Shown one piece after another: positions 32,201 through 41,133 of a stretch of DNA of 64,000 nucleotides. Positions within the stretch are counted from its first letter, which is position 1; every line of letters begins with the position of its first letter. A program made the translations under genes and the position numbers. Below the pieces are notes generated by a model, which searched no databases, was not told the DNA's origin, and was given only the letters and a program-made list of their open reading frames with translations. Location of the stretch: assembly GCF_008728635.1 (NCBI RefSeq), contig NZ_CP044285.1, positions 372,001 to 436,000 on the forward strand, written 5' to 3'. Origin of the DNA: Hymenobacter baengnokdamensis. GTDB lineage: Bacteria > Bacteroidota > Bacteroidia > Cytophagales > Hymenobacteraceae.

Positions 32201-32581
32201 CTACTTAACTTCTACTTCAGCACCAGCTTCTTCGAGCTGCTTCTTCAGGCCTTCGGCCTCATCCTTGGTAACACCTTCTTTCAGGGGCTTGGGAGCACCG
32301 TCAACCAGTTCCTTGGCTTCTTTCAGGCCCAGGCCGGTCAGGTCTTTTACCAGCTTAACTACCTGCAGCTTAGCGCCACCGGCAGCTTTCAGGATTACGT
32401 CAAACGTGGTTTTCTCCTCAGGAGCCTCAGCAGCAGCGGCGCCACCACCGTTGCTGGCAGGAGCAGGAGCGGCAGCAGCAGGCTCGATGCCATACTCGTC
32501 TTTCAGGATACCAGCGAGTTCGTTTACTTCTTTAACGGTGAGGCTAACAAGCTGCTCAGCGAAGGCTTTCAAATCGGCCAT
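32201..32581 (-). CDS. rplL: 50S ribosomal protein L7/L12
   Basis: Stalk protein that recruits translation GTPases, 126 residues. The N-terminal dimerisation helix pair ([20 protein letters not shown]) leads to an Ala/Gly hinge ([19 protein letters not shown]) and the C-terminal factor-binding domain ([40 protein letters not shown]). It lies 60 bases after rplJ. Confidence 0.97.
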   Translation of the reverse strand: MADLKAFAEQLVSLTVKEVNELAGILKDEYGIEPAAAAPAPASNGGGAAAAEAPEEKTTFDVILKAAGGAKLQVVKLVKDLTGLGLKEAKELVDGAPKPLKEGVTKDEAEGLKKQLEEAGAEVEVK

Positions 32582-32641
32582 TTCGGTAGGGTATTAGGGG
32601 GTGTAAGTTGAAAATTGAAAGTTGAAAAAGGTGAGCAGCGG

Positions 32642-33196
32642 TTAGCCAGCAGCTTCTTCTTTTTCGGAAAGCGTTTTGAGGATGCCAGCCAGCTTGTTGC
32701 CGCCACTCGACAGAGCAGAGATAACGTTTTTGGCGGGCGATTGCAGCAGGCCGATGAGTTCACCGAGCAGCTCCTGCTTGCCTTTGATGGTGGTAAGGCC
32801 TTCGAGCTGGTCAGCACCGATATAAATGCTGGCGTCGATAAAGGCCCCTTTCAGCGCGGGCTTCGGCGTTACGCCACGACCATAAGACTGGGCTTTGTAG
32901 AAGTCCTTCAGCAGCTTGGCCGGGGCATTACCACTCTCTTTCGAGAACAATACGCCCGACTGGCCTTTCAGCGCTGCGTCCATCTCGCTGGTGTCGCCAC
33001 CGAGGGTGTCGAGCGCTTTGCGGATGAACGAGTTCTTATACACCTTGAATTCCATGCCGCGGTTGAAGCAGAGGCGACGGAAGTCATTGATTTTCGCTAC
33101 CGACATGCCCGAGGCATCGGCAATATAGAATGCGTTGTGCGACTGAAACTTCTCGCTCAACTCATCCACGAGGGCTTGTTTTTCTTCCCGATTCAT
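32642..33196 (-). CDS. rplJ: 50S ribosomal protein L10
   Basis: Stalk base protein that anchors L7/L12 dimers, 184 residues. It begins MNREEKQALVDELSEKFQSH and contains YIADASGMSVAKINDFRRLC and GQSGVLFSKESGNAPAKLLK. The C-terminal helix for L12 binding ends LKTLSEKEEAAG. The gap to rplA is only 15 bases, so there is no room for an L10 leader of the enterobacterial type. Confidence 0.96.
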   Translation of the reverse strand: MNREEKQALVDELSEKFQSHNAFYIADASGMSVAKINDFRRLCFNRGMEFKVYKNSFIRKALDTLGGDTSEMDAALKGQSGVLFSKESGNAPAKLLKDFYKAQSYGRGVTPKPALKGAFIDASIYIGADQLEGLTTIKGKQELLGELIGLLQSPAKNVISALSSGGNKLAGILKTLSEKEEAAG

Positions 33197-33211
33197 GGTT
33201 GGTTGATATTA

Positions 33212-33910
33212 TTAGTTAGCGGAAGAAACCGTGCTGTCAACCGGTACGGCCGGCGACATAGTGCTGCTGAGCGTGATGCTGCGGATGTAGGTACCTTTCG
33301 AAGAAGATGGCTTCAGGCGACCGAGCGTCTGAATCACTTCCAGTGCGTTCTCAGCCAGCTTGCTGGGGTCGAACGATACTTTACCTACCGAGCAGTGAAT
33401 GATACCGGTTTTGTCAACTTTGAAGTCGATTTTACCAGCCTTCACTTCCTGCACCGCCTTAGCTACGTCGGTCGTTACCGTACCCGACTTCGGGTTTGGC
33501 ATCAGACCACGCGGGCCAAGTACGCGACCGAGGCGACCAACTTTCGCCATTACCGAAGGCATGGTGATAATTACGTCGATGTCGGTCCAGCCTTTTTCGA
33601 TTTTAGCAATGTAGTCGTCCAGACCTACGAAGTCGGCACCGGCGGCGGTAGCTTCGGCTTCCTTATCGGCAGGCACCAGGGCCAGTACGCGAACGGTTTT
33701 GCCAGTGCCGTGGGGCAGGGTGGCTACGCCACGCACCATCTGGTCGGCTTTGCGGGGGTCTACACCGAGGCGAACGTCGATATCAACCGAGGCGTCGAAC
33801 TTGGTGTACGTAATGTCCTTCACCACTTGCGCGGCTTCGAGCAGGCTGCGTACCTGCGTCAGGTCATGCTTGGCAAGGGCTTCCTTGCGCTTTTTGCTGA
33901 TTGCTGCCAT
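33212..33910 (-). CDS. rplA: 50S ribosomal protein L1
   Basis: L1-stalk protein that in other bacteria represses its own rplK-rplA mRNA, 232 residues. It begins [20 protein letters not shown] and contains [40 protein letters not shown] and [26 protein letters not shown] lies 9 bases upstream of the ATG, exceptional in this window. Confidence 0.97.
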   Translation of the reverse strand: MAAISKKRKEALAKHDLTQVRSLLEAAQVVKDITYTKFDASVDIDVRLGVDPRKADQMVRGVATLPHGTGKTVRVLALVPADKEAEATAAGADFVGLDDYIAKIEKGWTDIDVIITMPSVMAKVGRLGRVLGPRGLMPNPKSGTVTTDVAKAVQEVKAGKIDFKVDKTGIIHCSVGKVSFDPSKLAENALEVIQTLGRLKPSSSKGTYIRSITLSSTMSPAVPVDSTVSSAN

Positions 33911-33919
33911 TGTGTATGT

Positions 33920-33924
33920 CCTCC
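33920..33924 (-). promoter_or_regulatory. rplA: Shine-Dalgarno-like GGAGG before rplA
   Basis: GGAGG on the minus strand, separated by 9 bases from the rplA ATG, in the 20-base rplK-rplA spacer. I saw no comparable element upstream of the other starts checked here, in line with the rarity of such sites in Bacteroidota. Confidence 0.65.
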
Positions 33925-33930
33925 GGTTAG

Positions 33931-34374
33931 TTATTCAGCAAAAGGCGAGTCGCCCTTCACGGTGATACCCATGCTGCGAGCCGTACCGGCTACCTGCTTC
34001 ATGGCCGACTCCACTTTGAAAGCGTTCAGGTCGGGCATTTTGGTTTCGGCGATGGTCCGAACCTGGTCCCAGGTTACCGAGCCCACTTTGTTACGGTTAG
34101 GCTCTTTCGAGCCGTTCTGCAACTTGGCGGCATCCATCAGGAGAACCGGTACCGGAGGAGTCTTGATGACGAAGTCAAAAGACTTATCGGTGTACATCGT
34201 AATCAGGACGGGGCAGATTTGGCCGGCTTTATCCTGGGTGCGCGCATTAAACTGCTTGCAAAACTCCATGATATTCAAGCCTTTACTACCAAGCGCAGGT
34301 CCAATCGGCGGCGCGGGATTCGCGGAGCCTCCCTTTACCTGAAGTTTCAGGTAACCTCTAATTTCTTTGGCCAT
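33931..34374 (-). CDS. rplK: 50S ribosomal protein L11
   Basis: GTPase-centre protein, 147 residues. It begins [20 protein letters not shown] and has [20 protein letters not shown] in the N-terminal domain and the C-terminal rRNA-binding segment [31 protein letters not shown]. It follows nusG by 116 bases containing a hairpin. Confidence 0.97.
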   Translation of the reverse strand: MAKEIRGYLKLQVKGGSANPAPPIGPALGSKGLNIMEFCKQFNARTQDKAGQICPVLITMYTDKSFDFVIKTPPVPVLLMDAAKLQNGSKEPNRNKVGSVTWDQVRTIAETKMPDLNAFKVESAMKQVAGTARSMGITVKGDSPFAE

Positions 34375-34427
34375 TTGGTTGATAAAGCTGCGGCAGGCAC
34401 GACGTAACTCGCGCTAGCCTCAGTTCA

Positions 34428-34471
34428 GATAATACTCCTAGTGGAAGCCCCGCCTGACCGGAGTGGATATC
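34428..34471 (-). promoter_or_regulatory. Stem-loop in the rplK leader, candidate L1 site
   Basis: ACTCC (34434-34438) pairs with GGAGT (34460-34464), and GATA (34428-34431) with TATC (34468-34471), around a GC-rich loop. It lies in the nusG-rplK spacer, where other bacteria carry the L1-binding regulatory structure of the L11 operon. Assignment to L1 is inference. Confidence 0.4.
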
Positions 34472-34490
34472 AGACGACGTATAGGGTTTG

Positions 34491-35048
34491 TTACTCTTTC
34501 TCGACCTGCGTGTAGCTCAACTCTACGGGCTGAGCGCGGCCGAAAATTTTCACGATAACATTCAGTTTCTTACGCTCCTCAAATACTTCGTTGACGTTGC
34601 CGCTGAAGCCGTTGAACGGACCATCAATAACTTTTACCAGCTCACCAACCGTGAAAGGAGTTTCCAGTTCGGCTGTCTTTTCTTCGGCCTCGTCAACTAC
34701 GCCCAGCAGGCGGTTTACCTCGTTCAGCGACAAAGGCACTGGCTTGGCGTTGGTCGTCTTGGTTTCCTTATCGCCCAGAAAACCAATTACGCCCGGCGTG
34801 GAGGTGATGATATTCTGCACCTCACCGTGCGTCAGGTCCGAATGAATAATAATATAGCCGGGATACAGGTTGCGCTCGCGCACGCGCTTCTTGCCGTTGC
34901 GCATCTCAAACACCTTCTCAACCGGAATCAGCACCTGCGGAAGCAGCTCCTGCAAGTTGTGGCGACCAACTTCGGTCTCCATATACGTTTTGGCTTTTTT
35001 CTCTTGGCCGCTCACCGAGCGTACCACATACCATTTCAATTCACCCAT
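34491..35048 (-). CDS. nusG: Transcription termination/antitermination factor NusG
   Basis: 185 residues with an N-terminal NGN domain (ELKWYVVRSVSGQEKKAKTY, EVGRHNLQELLPQVLIPVEK, YPGYIIIHSDLTHGEV) and a C-terminal KOW domain (ELVKVIDGPFNGFSGNVNEV). It couples RNA polymerase to Rho or the ribosome. It follows secE by 11 bases, the standard order. Confidence 0.96.
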   Translation of the reverse strand: MGELKWYVVRSVSGQEKKAKTYMETEVGRHNLQELLPQVLIPVEKVFEMRNGKKRVRERNLYPGYIIIHSDLTHGEVQNIITSTPGVIGFLGDKETKTTNAKPVPLSLNEVNRLLGVVDEAEEKTAELETPFTVGELVKVIDGPFNGFSGNVNEVFEERKKLNVIVKIFGRAQPVELSYTQVEKE

Positions 35049-35059
35049 CTTCTTAAAAC

Positions 35060-35257
35060 CTAGCGGGCGAAAGTTTGATAAAATGCGTTCAGGGCGGTGT
35101 TAAAGCTCACGTCCATCAGGCCCACCACGGCGGCGAACACGAGGGAGCCAATCAGCACCAGACCGGCGCTCTTTTGCAGCTCGGTAGTTGAGGGCCACGT
35201 TACGTTGTAACGCATTTCCTCGATGGTGTCGCGGAAATAGTTGTTCAGCTTAGCCAT
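35060..35257 (-). CDS. secE: Preprotein translocase subunit SecE
   Basis: 65-residue single-span membrane protein that clamps SecY. The amphipathic helix (YFRDTIEEMRYNVTWPSTTE) with the conserved VTWP turn precedes one transmembrane helix (SAGLVLIGSLVFAAVVGLMD). It lies between tRNA-Trp and nusG. Confidence 0.95.
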   Translation of the reverse strand: MAKLNNYFRDTIEEMRYNVTWPSTTELQKSAGLVLIGSLVFAAVVGLMDVSFNTALNAFYQTFAR

Positions 35258-35288
35258 GGTTGCAAAAAGCCGGTGAGGGCAGATAAAA

Positions 35289-35306
35289 CAGCCGCAACAG
35301 CGGCTG
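35289..35306. other. Stem-loop between tRNA-Trp and secE
   Basis: CAGCCGC (35289-35295) pairs perfectly with GCGGCTG (35300-35306) around a 4-base loop, 5 bases after the tRNA 3' end. It probably helps processing of the tRNA-mRNA transcript, as no T-run follows. Confidence 0.5.
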
Positions 35307-35310
35307 AAAG

Positions 35311-35384
35311 TGGCACGAGTGGAGAGATTCGAACTCCCATCAAAGGTTTTGGAGACCTCTATTCTACCCTTGAACTACACTCGT
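35311..35384 (-). tRNA. tRNA-Trp (anticodon CCA)
   Basis: The acceptor stem ACGAGTG/CACTCGT, discriminator G and an encoded CCA are present. The anticodon loop CTCCAAA (CCA, Trp) lies on the AGGT/ACCT stem, and the T loop is GTTCGAATC. It is the only tRNA in the window that encodes its 3' CCA. It lies directly upstream of secE, as in most Bacteroidota, and shares its promoter. Confidence 0.95.
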
Positions 35385-35393
35385 GTAAGTGGT

Positions 35394-35421
35394 TCCCATC
35401 AGACGCAATTCGTCAATGGGA
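35394..35421. other. Stem-loop at the 5' end of the tRNA-Trp operon transcript
   Basis: TCCCAT (35394-35399) with ATGGGA (35416-35421), and GACG (35402-35405) with CGTC (35411-35414), form a two-part hairpin. It sits between the promoter and the tRNA 5' end and is a likely leader structure. Confidence 0.5.
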
Positions 35422-35424
35422 GTG

Positions 35425-35455
35425 CAAAGGTAAACAAACATGGTAGAAAAAACAA
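35425..35455 (-). promoter_or_regulatory. Promoter of tRNA-Trp-secE-nusG-rplKAJL-rpoB
   Basis: TACCTTTG (35425-35432) with TTG 20 bases upstream (35453-35455) on the minus strand. It drives the tRNA-Trp-led operon and lies immediately beside the HNH gene stop (35479). Confidence 0.75.
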
Positions 35456-35478
35456 GACTAAGTGTGTATTTCAACAAT

Positions 35479-36036
35479 TTACTTATCTATCAGCTCTTCA
35501 TAACGTGCTCCATTGCACTTGAAGCACACGCCACTCTGAACATGACTATATTCAGAAAATGACCCTGACCCGTTGCAACGGCTACAGGGAGTATATCCCA
35601 AAGCTTCGCCTTCATAGCTAAGGACAGGTATCACAGTTGTATCGTGTATCTCTTGATGGCACCAGTTGCAAAGAGTTATTAATGCGCTGTCAGGATAATC
35701 CCAAGGGTATCTATTAATTATATAAAATTTATGATGGACCTCAAACCATACTGCTCCTTTCGGCGACAACTCAAGGCTATTAACTATCTCATCGTTTCCT
35801 TTCCTAACTTTCTCAATGAAAAAATGTCTGTACTTACCATTTTCATCTCGAGCTGCACCAATTACTTCGGTTTCTGCTGTTTGACATCTGGCACATTTAC
35901 ATCCATCTCTTACTATAATTTCCTTCCTTCTGCCAGCCCATTCGGATGTTTGAAGTAGCTGGTGATAGGGAATTGGCTGCTTACCGTACTTGCTTTGCAT
36001 AGTAGTCAGGGTTAACTTGTGTTCCATCAGTTTCAA
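35479..36036 (-). CDS. HNH-endonuclease-like zinc protein
   Basis: 185 residues, more AT-rich than its neighbours. A CKCARC pair (about residue 48) and WFEVHHKFYIINRYPWDYPD followed by ITLCNWCHQEIHD (about 97-131) give the HH...N...H arrangement of HNH nucleases with CxxC zinc ligands. A C-terminal part has CSRCNGSGSF and CFKCNG, like DnaJ-type zinc knuckles. The start may be any of three early Met codons. It lies between tuf and tRNA-Trp in the ribosomal block, as a likely acquired gene. DNA cleavage is inferred from the motif only. Confidence 0.7.
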   Translation of the reverse strand: MKLMEHKLTLTTMQSKYGKQPIPYHQLLQTSEWAGRRKEIIVRDGCKCARCQTAETEVIGAARDENGKYRHFFIEKVRKGNDEIVNSLELSPKGAVWFEVHHKFYIINRYPWDYPDSALITLCNWCHQEIHDTTVIPVLSYEGEALGYTPCSRCNGSGSFSEYSHVQSGVCFKCNGARYEELIDK

Positions 36037-36076
36037 AGAGAGGATTTTACACGCAATTATAATTGATAGTACAACA

Positions 36077-36108
36077 AAAAACGCCCCCGAGCAATCGAGG
36101 GCGTTTTT
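36077..36108 (-). terminator. Intrinsic terminator after tuf
   Basis: AAAAACGCCCCCG (36077-36089) pairs with CGAGGGCGTTTTT (36096-36108) over 13 bp with one mismatch, giving a T-run on the minus strand. It lies between tuf and the HNH gene start and ends the tRNA-tuf unit. Confidence 0.85.
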
Positions 36109-36130
36109 ATAGTTAGGAATTAACCTAAAA

Positions 36131-37321
36131 CTAGTCGAGGATTTCGGTTACCTGACCGGCACCTACCGTACGGCCACCTTCACGGATAGCGAAGCGGAGG
36201 CCTTTCTCCATTGCCACTTTGCTGATAAGCTCCACCGTGATGGTGATGTTATCGCCGGGCATTACCATTTCAACGCCCTCGGGGAGGGTGATGATGCCGG
36301 TAACGTCGGTGGTACGCAGGTAGAACTGCGGACGGTAGTTGTTGAAGAAAGGAGTGTGGCGGCCGCCTTCCTCTTTCGAGAGCACGTATACCTCAGCCTT
36401 GAACTTCTGGTGAGGCTTTACCGAGCCGGGCTTGCAGATAACCATGCCGCGACGGATGGCTTCTTTCTCAATGCCACGGAGCAGCAGACCTACGTTGTCA
36501 CCAGCTTCGCCGCGGTCCAGGATTTTGCGGAACATTTCCACACCCGTTACCGTCGACTTCAGGCCTTCAGCAGCACCCATACCCAGGATGTCAACCTGCT
36601 CGCCCGAGTTGATGATACCGCGCTCGATACGACCGGTAGCAACCGTGCCACGACCCGTAATCGAGAACACGTCCTCTACTGGCATCAGGAAAGGCAAGTC
36701 GGTCAGACGGGCAGGAATCGGAATAAACGAATCCACTGCAGCCATCAGCTCGTTGATTTTGGGAACCCAGTTGGCATCGCCGTTCAGGCCGCCCAGCGCC
36801 GAGCCCTGGATAACCGGAATGTTGTCGCCGTCGAAGTTGTAGAACGAGAGGAGTTCGCGGATTTCCATTTCCACCAGCTCAAGCAGCTCGGGGTCATCCA
36901 CCATGTCCACTTTGTTCATGAACACTACCAGTTGGGGAACACCTACCTGACGGGCGAGCAGGATGTGCTCACGGGTCTGGGGCATTGGGCCGTCGGTAGC
37001 AGCTACCACGAGGATAGCGCCGTCCATTTGGGCAGCACCCGTTACCATGTTCTTCACATAGTCAGCGTGACCGGGGCAGTCAACGTGCGCATAGTGACGG
37101 TTGGCGGTAGAGTACTCTACGTGGGCGGTGTTGATGGTGATACCACGCTCTTTTTCCTCGGGGGCGTTGTCAATCGAGGAGAAGTCGCGCTTTTCAGCCA
37201 GACCCTGGTTAGCCAGCACCGTGGTGATAGCTGCGGTCAGGGTCGTCTTGCCGTGGTCAACGTGACCGATGGTGCCGATGTTTACGTGCGGCTTCGACCG
37301 GTCGAAATTTTCTTTAGCCAT
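36131..37321 (-). CDS. tuf: Elongation factor Tu
   Basis: 396-residue GTPase that delivers aminoacyl-tRNA. G1 is [15 protein letters not shown] (residues about 18-32), G3 [13 protein letters not shown]4 NKVDMVDD and G5 GSALGG. Domains II and III carry [13 protein letters not shown] and [13 protein letters not shown]. It lies downstream of tRNA-Tyr, Gly and Thr, the usual Bacteroidota arrangement, and ends at a terminator. Confidence 0.98.
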   Translation of the reverse strand: MAKENFDRSKPHVNIGTIGHVDHGKTTLTAAITTVLANQGLAEKRDFSSIDNAPEEKERGITINTAHVEYSTANRHYAHVDCPGHADYVKNMVTGAAQMDGAILVVAATDGPMPQTREHILLARQVGVPQLVVFMNKVDMVDDPELLELVEMEIRELLSFYNFDGDNIPVIQGSALGGLNGDANWVPKINELMAAVDSFIPIPARLTDLPFLMPVEDVFSITGRGTVATGRIERGIINSGEQVDILGMGAAEGLKSTVTGVEMFRKILDRGEAGDNVGLLLRGIEKEAIRRGMVICKPGSVKPHQKFKAEVYVLSKEEGGRHTPFFNNYRPQFYLRTTDVTGIITLPEGVEMVMPGDNITITVELISKVAMEKGLRFAIREGGRTVGAGQVTEILD

Positions 37322-37487
37322 TGTAAAGAGTTGAGAAAAAAGAGGGGAATTAAAGTAAAAGCAAGTAGTCTATATGGCAAGAAAGCGAAACCCAGCTTGG
37401 GCCAATTCAGGCTTAGGTGCTGCGTATCGCTTCTCTTGCTGACCCGGCCCTAACCCACCCAAAGGGCGGGTAGTTCCGTAACTGCTG

Positions 37488-37559
<72 letters not shown>

Positions 37560-37582
37560 TTATTCTATAAAATGATAAAATG

Positions 37583-37655
37583 AGCGGGAGACGAGGTTCG
37601 AACCCGCGACCTGCAGCTTGGAAGGCTGCCGCTCTACCAACTGAGCTACTCCCGC
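37583..37655 (-). tRNA. tRNA-Gly (anticodon TCC)
   Basis: The acceptor stem GCGGGAG/CTCCCGC has discriminator T and no encoded CCA. The anticodon arm is GCAGC-CTTCCAA-GCTGC, reading TCC. D-arm AGCTCAGTTGGTAGAGC and T loop GGTTCGAACC are standard. It lies between tRNA-Tyr and tRNA-Thr. Confidence 0.95.
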
Positions 37656-37678
37656 AGATGGTACTCATTTTATTAAAG

Positions 37679-37758
37679 TGGGGGTAACAGGACTCGAACC
37701 TATGAACCCGAAGGAGGTGAGTTACAGTCACCCGCAATTGCCGCTATGCGATACCCCC
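37679..37758 (-). tRNA. tRNA-Tyr (anticodon GTA)
   Basis: The acceptor stem GGGGGTA/TACCCCC has discriminator A and no encoded CCA. The anticodon loop CTGTAAC reads GTA, and an enlarged variable arm brings it to 80 bases, as expected for tRNA-Tyr. It is the first gene of the tRNA-tuf unit. Confidence 0.95.
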
Positions 37759-37797
37759 ATTTGTTTGCAAATCCGGCCGCTTGCTGGAATTGAGACG

Positions 37798-37827
37798 CAA
37801 AAGTACAGGTTTTTCGGGAAGATGCAA
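37798..37827 (-). promoter_or_regulatory. Promoter of tRNA-Tyr-Gly-Thr-tuf
   Basis: TACTTTTG (37798-37805) and TTG (37825-37827), 19 bases apart on the minus strand, about 40 bases before the tRNA-Tyr 5' end. Confidence 0.72.
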
Positions 37828-37928
37828 GTACTGCTCAAGAAAAAGTTGTGTGCCGGGACGCTCATTTCCGGTAACTACGCGCTTTATACGGCTTCGTAAG
37901 CAGCGCTCAGGCTATCCTTTGGGTTGGT

Positions 37929-40493
37929 TCACATTAAGTTATAAAATGCTTTGAGCCGCTCATCCGTTTCTTTACTTTTTATGTCAAGCAGCACTGCTTT
38001 AAGGTCGGGCTGGCTGGGTGCGAGCACCATGAGGCCTTTATATGCCCCCAGCCGCACGAAGTATTGGGGATGGGTACGGGCAATGGTCTCCAGGGTTTGT
38101 ACTCCCTTTTCGCGCTCAATGACGGGCATCTGCACCATAAAGGCGCCAAATGCCTGCAGGTAGGTATAGAGGTCGGTGTCGGTGAGGTCGGGCAGACGGC
38201 GCATAAACCAGGCGTACTGGTCGATGCTGCCGCGCTGGGCATAATAGCCGGCCAGCGACACAAGCAGGGTAGAATTAGTTGTATTATCTAGGGCCGCCAG
38301 CTGGGTGCGGGCAGGCGAGGTAGGGAGTTTGGCAAGGGCATCAATAGCGCTAGCCTCCACCAGGTAAGAGCTGTCGCGCAGCGCCGTGAGGTAAGTGGAG
38401 GCGTAATTTTCGCCGGGGAAGGAAGCCAGCGTGATAAGCGCCTGCGCCCGCACGGCACTATTCGGGTCGGTGGTAGCCAGATGCTGAATTTCGGCCCGCA
38501 CGGCGTTGGCCGACGGACCGCGGTAGCCGCGCAGATGGTCGAGCGCCGTGCGGCGCACGGCGAAGAAGTTATCAGTCAGCGCATTGCGAAACAGGCCGCT
38601 GACGCCAAAGTCGGTCGTCTTATTTTGCAGCAGGTCCATTGCCTCATATTTCTGCAAGTAGCTGCGGGCGTGGTAAAACTGAAATACCAGCTCCTCCATA
38701 CTACGCTCTTCGTCTAGTTGAGCCAGCAGTTGGCCTTCGCTATCGAATTTCACCATTGTGGGCTTATCGGCAGCGAGGAAAGAGAAGGTCTGGTCGGCTT
38801 TCGTGATAGTGATGCGGTGCTCGGTAGGCTTCTCCTTTTGCCACACCGTAACGGCTACCGGCAGGCGAAACACTGGCTGGAAGAGCGTATCCTGCGTTTG
38901 CTGCACATGCAGCAGCACCTGACCGTTGCTGTAGGAATGGGTGATTTTCAGCTCGGGATGACCGCGCTGCATAAACCACTGGTCGAAGAACCAGTGCAGG
39001 TCTTCGCCCGTCGTTTCTTCGAAAGCCGTGCGCAGCTTGCTGATTTCAACGGCGGTGAGCTTGTTTTTGGTGAGGTAATGATTGAGGCCGGCAAAAAATG
39101 CATCATCACCTATATATTTACGCAGCATATGCAATACCCGTCCCCCCTTCTCGTAGGAATGGCGGTCGAACATATCCTCGCGGTTGGCATAATGGTAGCG
39201 GATGAGCGGCTCGCGCTTCGACTCGGCTTCTTCGAGGTAATGGGCCAAGTCCTGCTGCTGCACCAGTGCCGCGGCATCGGCGCCGTATTTGTACTCGGCC
39301 CAGAGATACTGCGAGTAGTTAGCAAAGCTCTCATTGAGCGGCAGGTTGCTCCACGACTCGCAGGTGACGTAGTCGCCAAACCAGTGGTGAAATAGCTCGT
39401 GGGCAATAATGGACTCGGAGGTCTCGTAGGCAGCATCGAGCAGCTCGCGGCGGGTGGCCTGGATGGTAGCACCGTGGACCGTAGCAGTCGCATTTTCCAT
39501 AGCCCCACTCACATAGTCGCGTACTGCTATCTGCGAATATTTCTCCCACGGATAGTCAATGCCGAGCTTTTTGGAAAAGAAGTCCATCATTTCGGGCGTG
39601 CGCCCAAAAACGGCTTTAGCTGTGCTCTTATACTTGGGCTCTACATAGTAGTCAACCGCTTTGCCGTGCCAGGTATCGGCTACTACGGCAAAGTCGCCAA
39701 CGGCCATCATGGTGAGGTAAGGGGCGGCGGGCAGGGTTTGGCGCCAGGTATCGGTGCGCGAGCCGTCGGCATTCTTTCGGGAGGCTATCAGCAGGCCATT
39801 GGAAAGCGTTTTGAACTGGTCCTCGACCGTCATTACAATCTCCTGGGTCATGCGCTGGTTTGGCTCGTCGATGGTCGGAAACCAGCAGGAGCTGCTTTGC
39901 GTCTCACCCTGCGTCCAGATTTGCCGGGGCTTGTTGGCCTCCTTGCCCAGCGGATTAATAAAATACAGGCCCTTGGCCGCCGTAATGGCTTCGCTACCAC
40001 CGGCCGGCAGCTCATTGGGCTTAGCTACGTAGGCAATGCGTACCTGATAAGGCTGCTCCCGTGAGTACGCGTGGTCGAGGGCAATGGTAAGCCGACGGCC
40101 ATCGTACTTATACGTCAGAACCTTGGGTGCTTTCCCGCTTAGCAGCTGCACACTTTTTATATCAAAGCCTTTGGCGTCAAGCTTCAAATCGCTTTGGGCA
40201 TAAAAATGCGGGCGTAGCGTAAGCACCGCCGTTCCAAGCAGATACTGGTGCGCGTAATCAAAACGCACATCGAGCTTGGTATCCAGTACATCCGTGAGCT
40301 GGGTAGCGGCCGGCTGCAGGGGCGCGGTGGGCGGCAGCCACGAAGGGACGGTGATACTGGCCGAAGCAGGCGCGACGGGAGCCTCAACCGCTTTCTTATG
40401 ATTATCCTTGCTTGAGCCACCAGTCGACTGGCCTCGGGAAGGCAGGGCAATCGCTACACAAACAATAAAACTAGCGGGAATTATAAATCGCAT
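37929..40493 (-). CDS. Exported M1-family aminopeptidase
   Basis: 854 residues from ATG at 40493, which gives a signal peptide (MRFIIPASFIVCVAIALPSR); a start 18 codons upstream would bury it. The exopeptidase motif YVSGAMENAT and the zinc site HELFHHWFGDY with the downstream Glu (NLPLNESFANYSQY) are intact, about residues 325-400. The C-terminal third resembles HEAT-like repeats. It probably trims N-terminal residues from peptides in the periplasm. It stands alone between tRNA-Tyr and the divergent biotin carrier gene. Confidence 0.9.
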   Translation of the reverse strand: MRFIIPASFIVCVAIALPSRGQSTGGSSKDNHKKAVEAPVAPASASITVPSWLPPTAPLQPAATQLTDVLDTKLDVRFDYAHQYLLGTAVLTLRPHFYAQSDLKLDAKGFDIKSVQLLSGKAPKVLTYKYDGRRLTIALDHAYSREQPYQVRIAYVAKPNELPAGGSEAITAAKGLYFINPLGKEANKPRQIWTQGETQSSSCWFPTIDEPNQRMTQEIVMTVEDQFKTLSNGLLIASRKNADGSRTDTWRQTLPAAPYLTMMAVGDFAVVADTWHGKAVDYYVEPKYKSTAKAVFGRTPEMMDFFSKKLGIDYPWEKYSQIAVRDYVSGAMENATATVHGATIQATRRELLDAAYETSESIIAHELFHHWFGDYVTCESWSNLPLNESFANYSQYLWAEYKYGADAAALVQQQDLAHYLEEAESKREPLIRYHYANREDMFDRHSYEKGGRVLHMLRKYIGDDAFFAGLNHYLTKNKLTAVEISKLRTAFEETTGEDLHWFFDQWFMQRGHPELKITHSYSNGQVLLHVQQTQDTLFQPVFRLPVAVTVWQKEKPTEHRITITKADQTFSFLAADKPTMVKFDSEGQLLAQLDEERSMEELVFQFYHARSYLQKYEAMDLLQNKTTDFGVSGLFRNALTDNFFAVRRTALDHLRGYRGPSANAVRAEIQHLATTDPNSAVRAQALITLASFPGENYASTYLTALRDSSYLVEASAIDALAKLPTSPARTQLAALDNTTNSTLLVSLAGYYAQRGSIDQYAWFMRRLPDLTDTDLYTYLQAFGAFMVQMPVIEREKGVQTLETIARTHPQYFVRLGAYKGLMVLAPSQPDLKAVLLDIKSKETDERLKAFYNLM

Positions 40494-40589
40494 ATTACTA
40501 TCGGACCCTGGAAAAGGCTGGCAAGTTCCGACGAAATTAAGATTCACCGTACCTTTAACCCAGTTTCGGCCAGCAGGGCCGGCTTCTCT

Positions 40590-41093
40590 ATGCTTAGTAT
40601 CAGCATTGGCTCAGCACATAGCTGGGAGGTGGATTTTCAGGCCACCGACTCCCTTACCCTCAATGGCCAGCCCTTTGCCTGGGATGTGGCACCGCTCGGA
40701 AACGGGCGCTATCACGTGCTTTACCAGGGGCAGTCGTATACTGCCGAGCTGGTAGAAGCCGATTATGCGGCCAAGACCTTCACGCTGAAAATCAATGGCC
40801 AGCGGGTAGACTTGCACGCCAAAGACCGGTTCGACTTACTCCTCGACCGGCTGGGGCTGAGCGATGCCAATGTTGCCCGGATAAACGAGTTGAAGGCCCC
40901 CATGCCGGGCCTCATTATTGACATTCGGGTGCAGCCCGGCCAGGCCGTGCTGAAGGGCGACCCGCTGCTGGTACTGGAAGCCATGAAAATGGAAAATATT
41001 TTAAAAGCCCCGGCCGACGGGACTATCGGCAGCATCAAAGTAGACCTGCGGGCCAATGTTACCAAAGGCCAGGTACTGGTACAGTTTGCCTGA
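40590..41093 (+). CDS. Biotin carboxyl carrier-type protein
   Basis: 167 residues. The C-terminal biotinyl domain (about 95-167) has [18 protein letters not shown] and the biotinylation site [10 protein letters not shown], with the Lys as acceptor; [11 protein letters not shown] closes the barrel half. The N-terminal half is the unrelated linker domain typical of Bacteroidota acyl-CoA carboxylase carrier subunits ([18 protein letters not shown]). It carries CO2 between biotin carboxylase and carboxyltransferase, probably of propionyl- or acetyl-CoA carboxylase; those subunits are not in the window. Confidence 0.88.
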   Translation: MLSISIGSAHSWEVDFQATDSLTLNGQPFAWDVAPLGNGRYHVLYQGQSYTAELVEADYAAKTFTLKINGQRVDLHAKDRFDLLLDRLGLSDANVARINELKAPMPGLIIDIRVQPGQAVLKGDPLLVLEAMKMENILKAPADGTIGSIKVDLRANVTKGQVLVQFA

Positions 41094-41133
41094 TTCTACC
41101 CTCTCCCCTGCTCATCCTTACTTACTCTCTATT

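Noticed and set aside
33197..33211. L10-type autoregulatory leader before rplJ
   Set aside because: The spacer is only 15 bases long.
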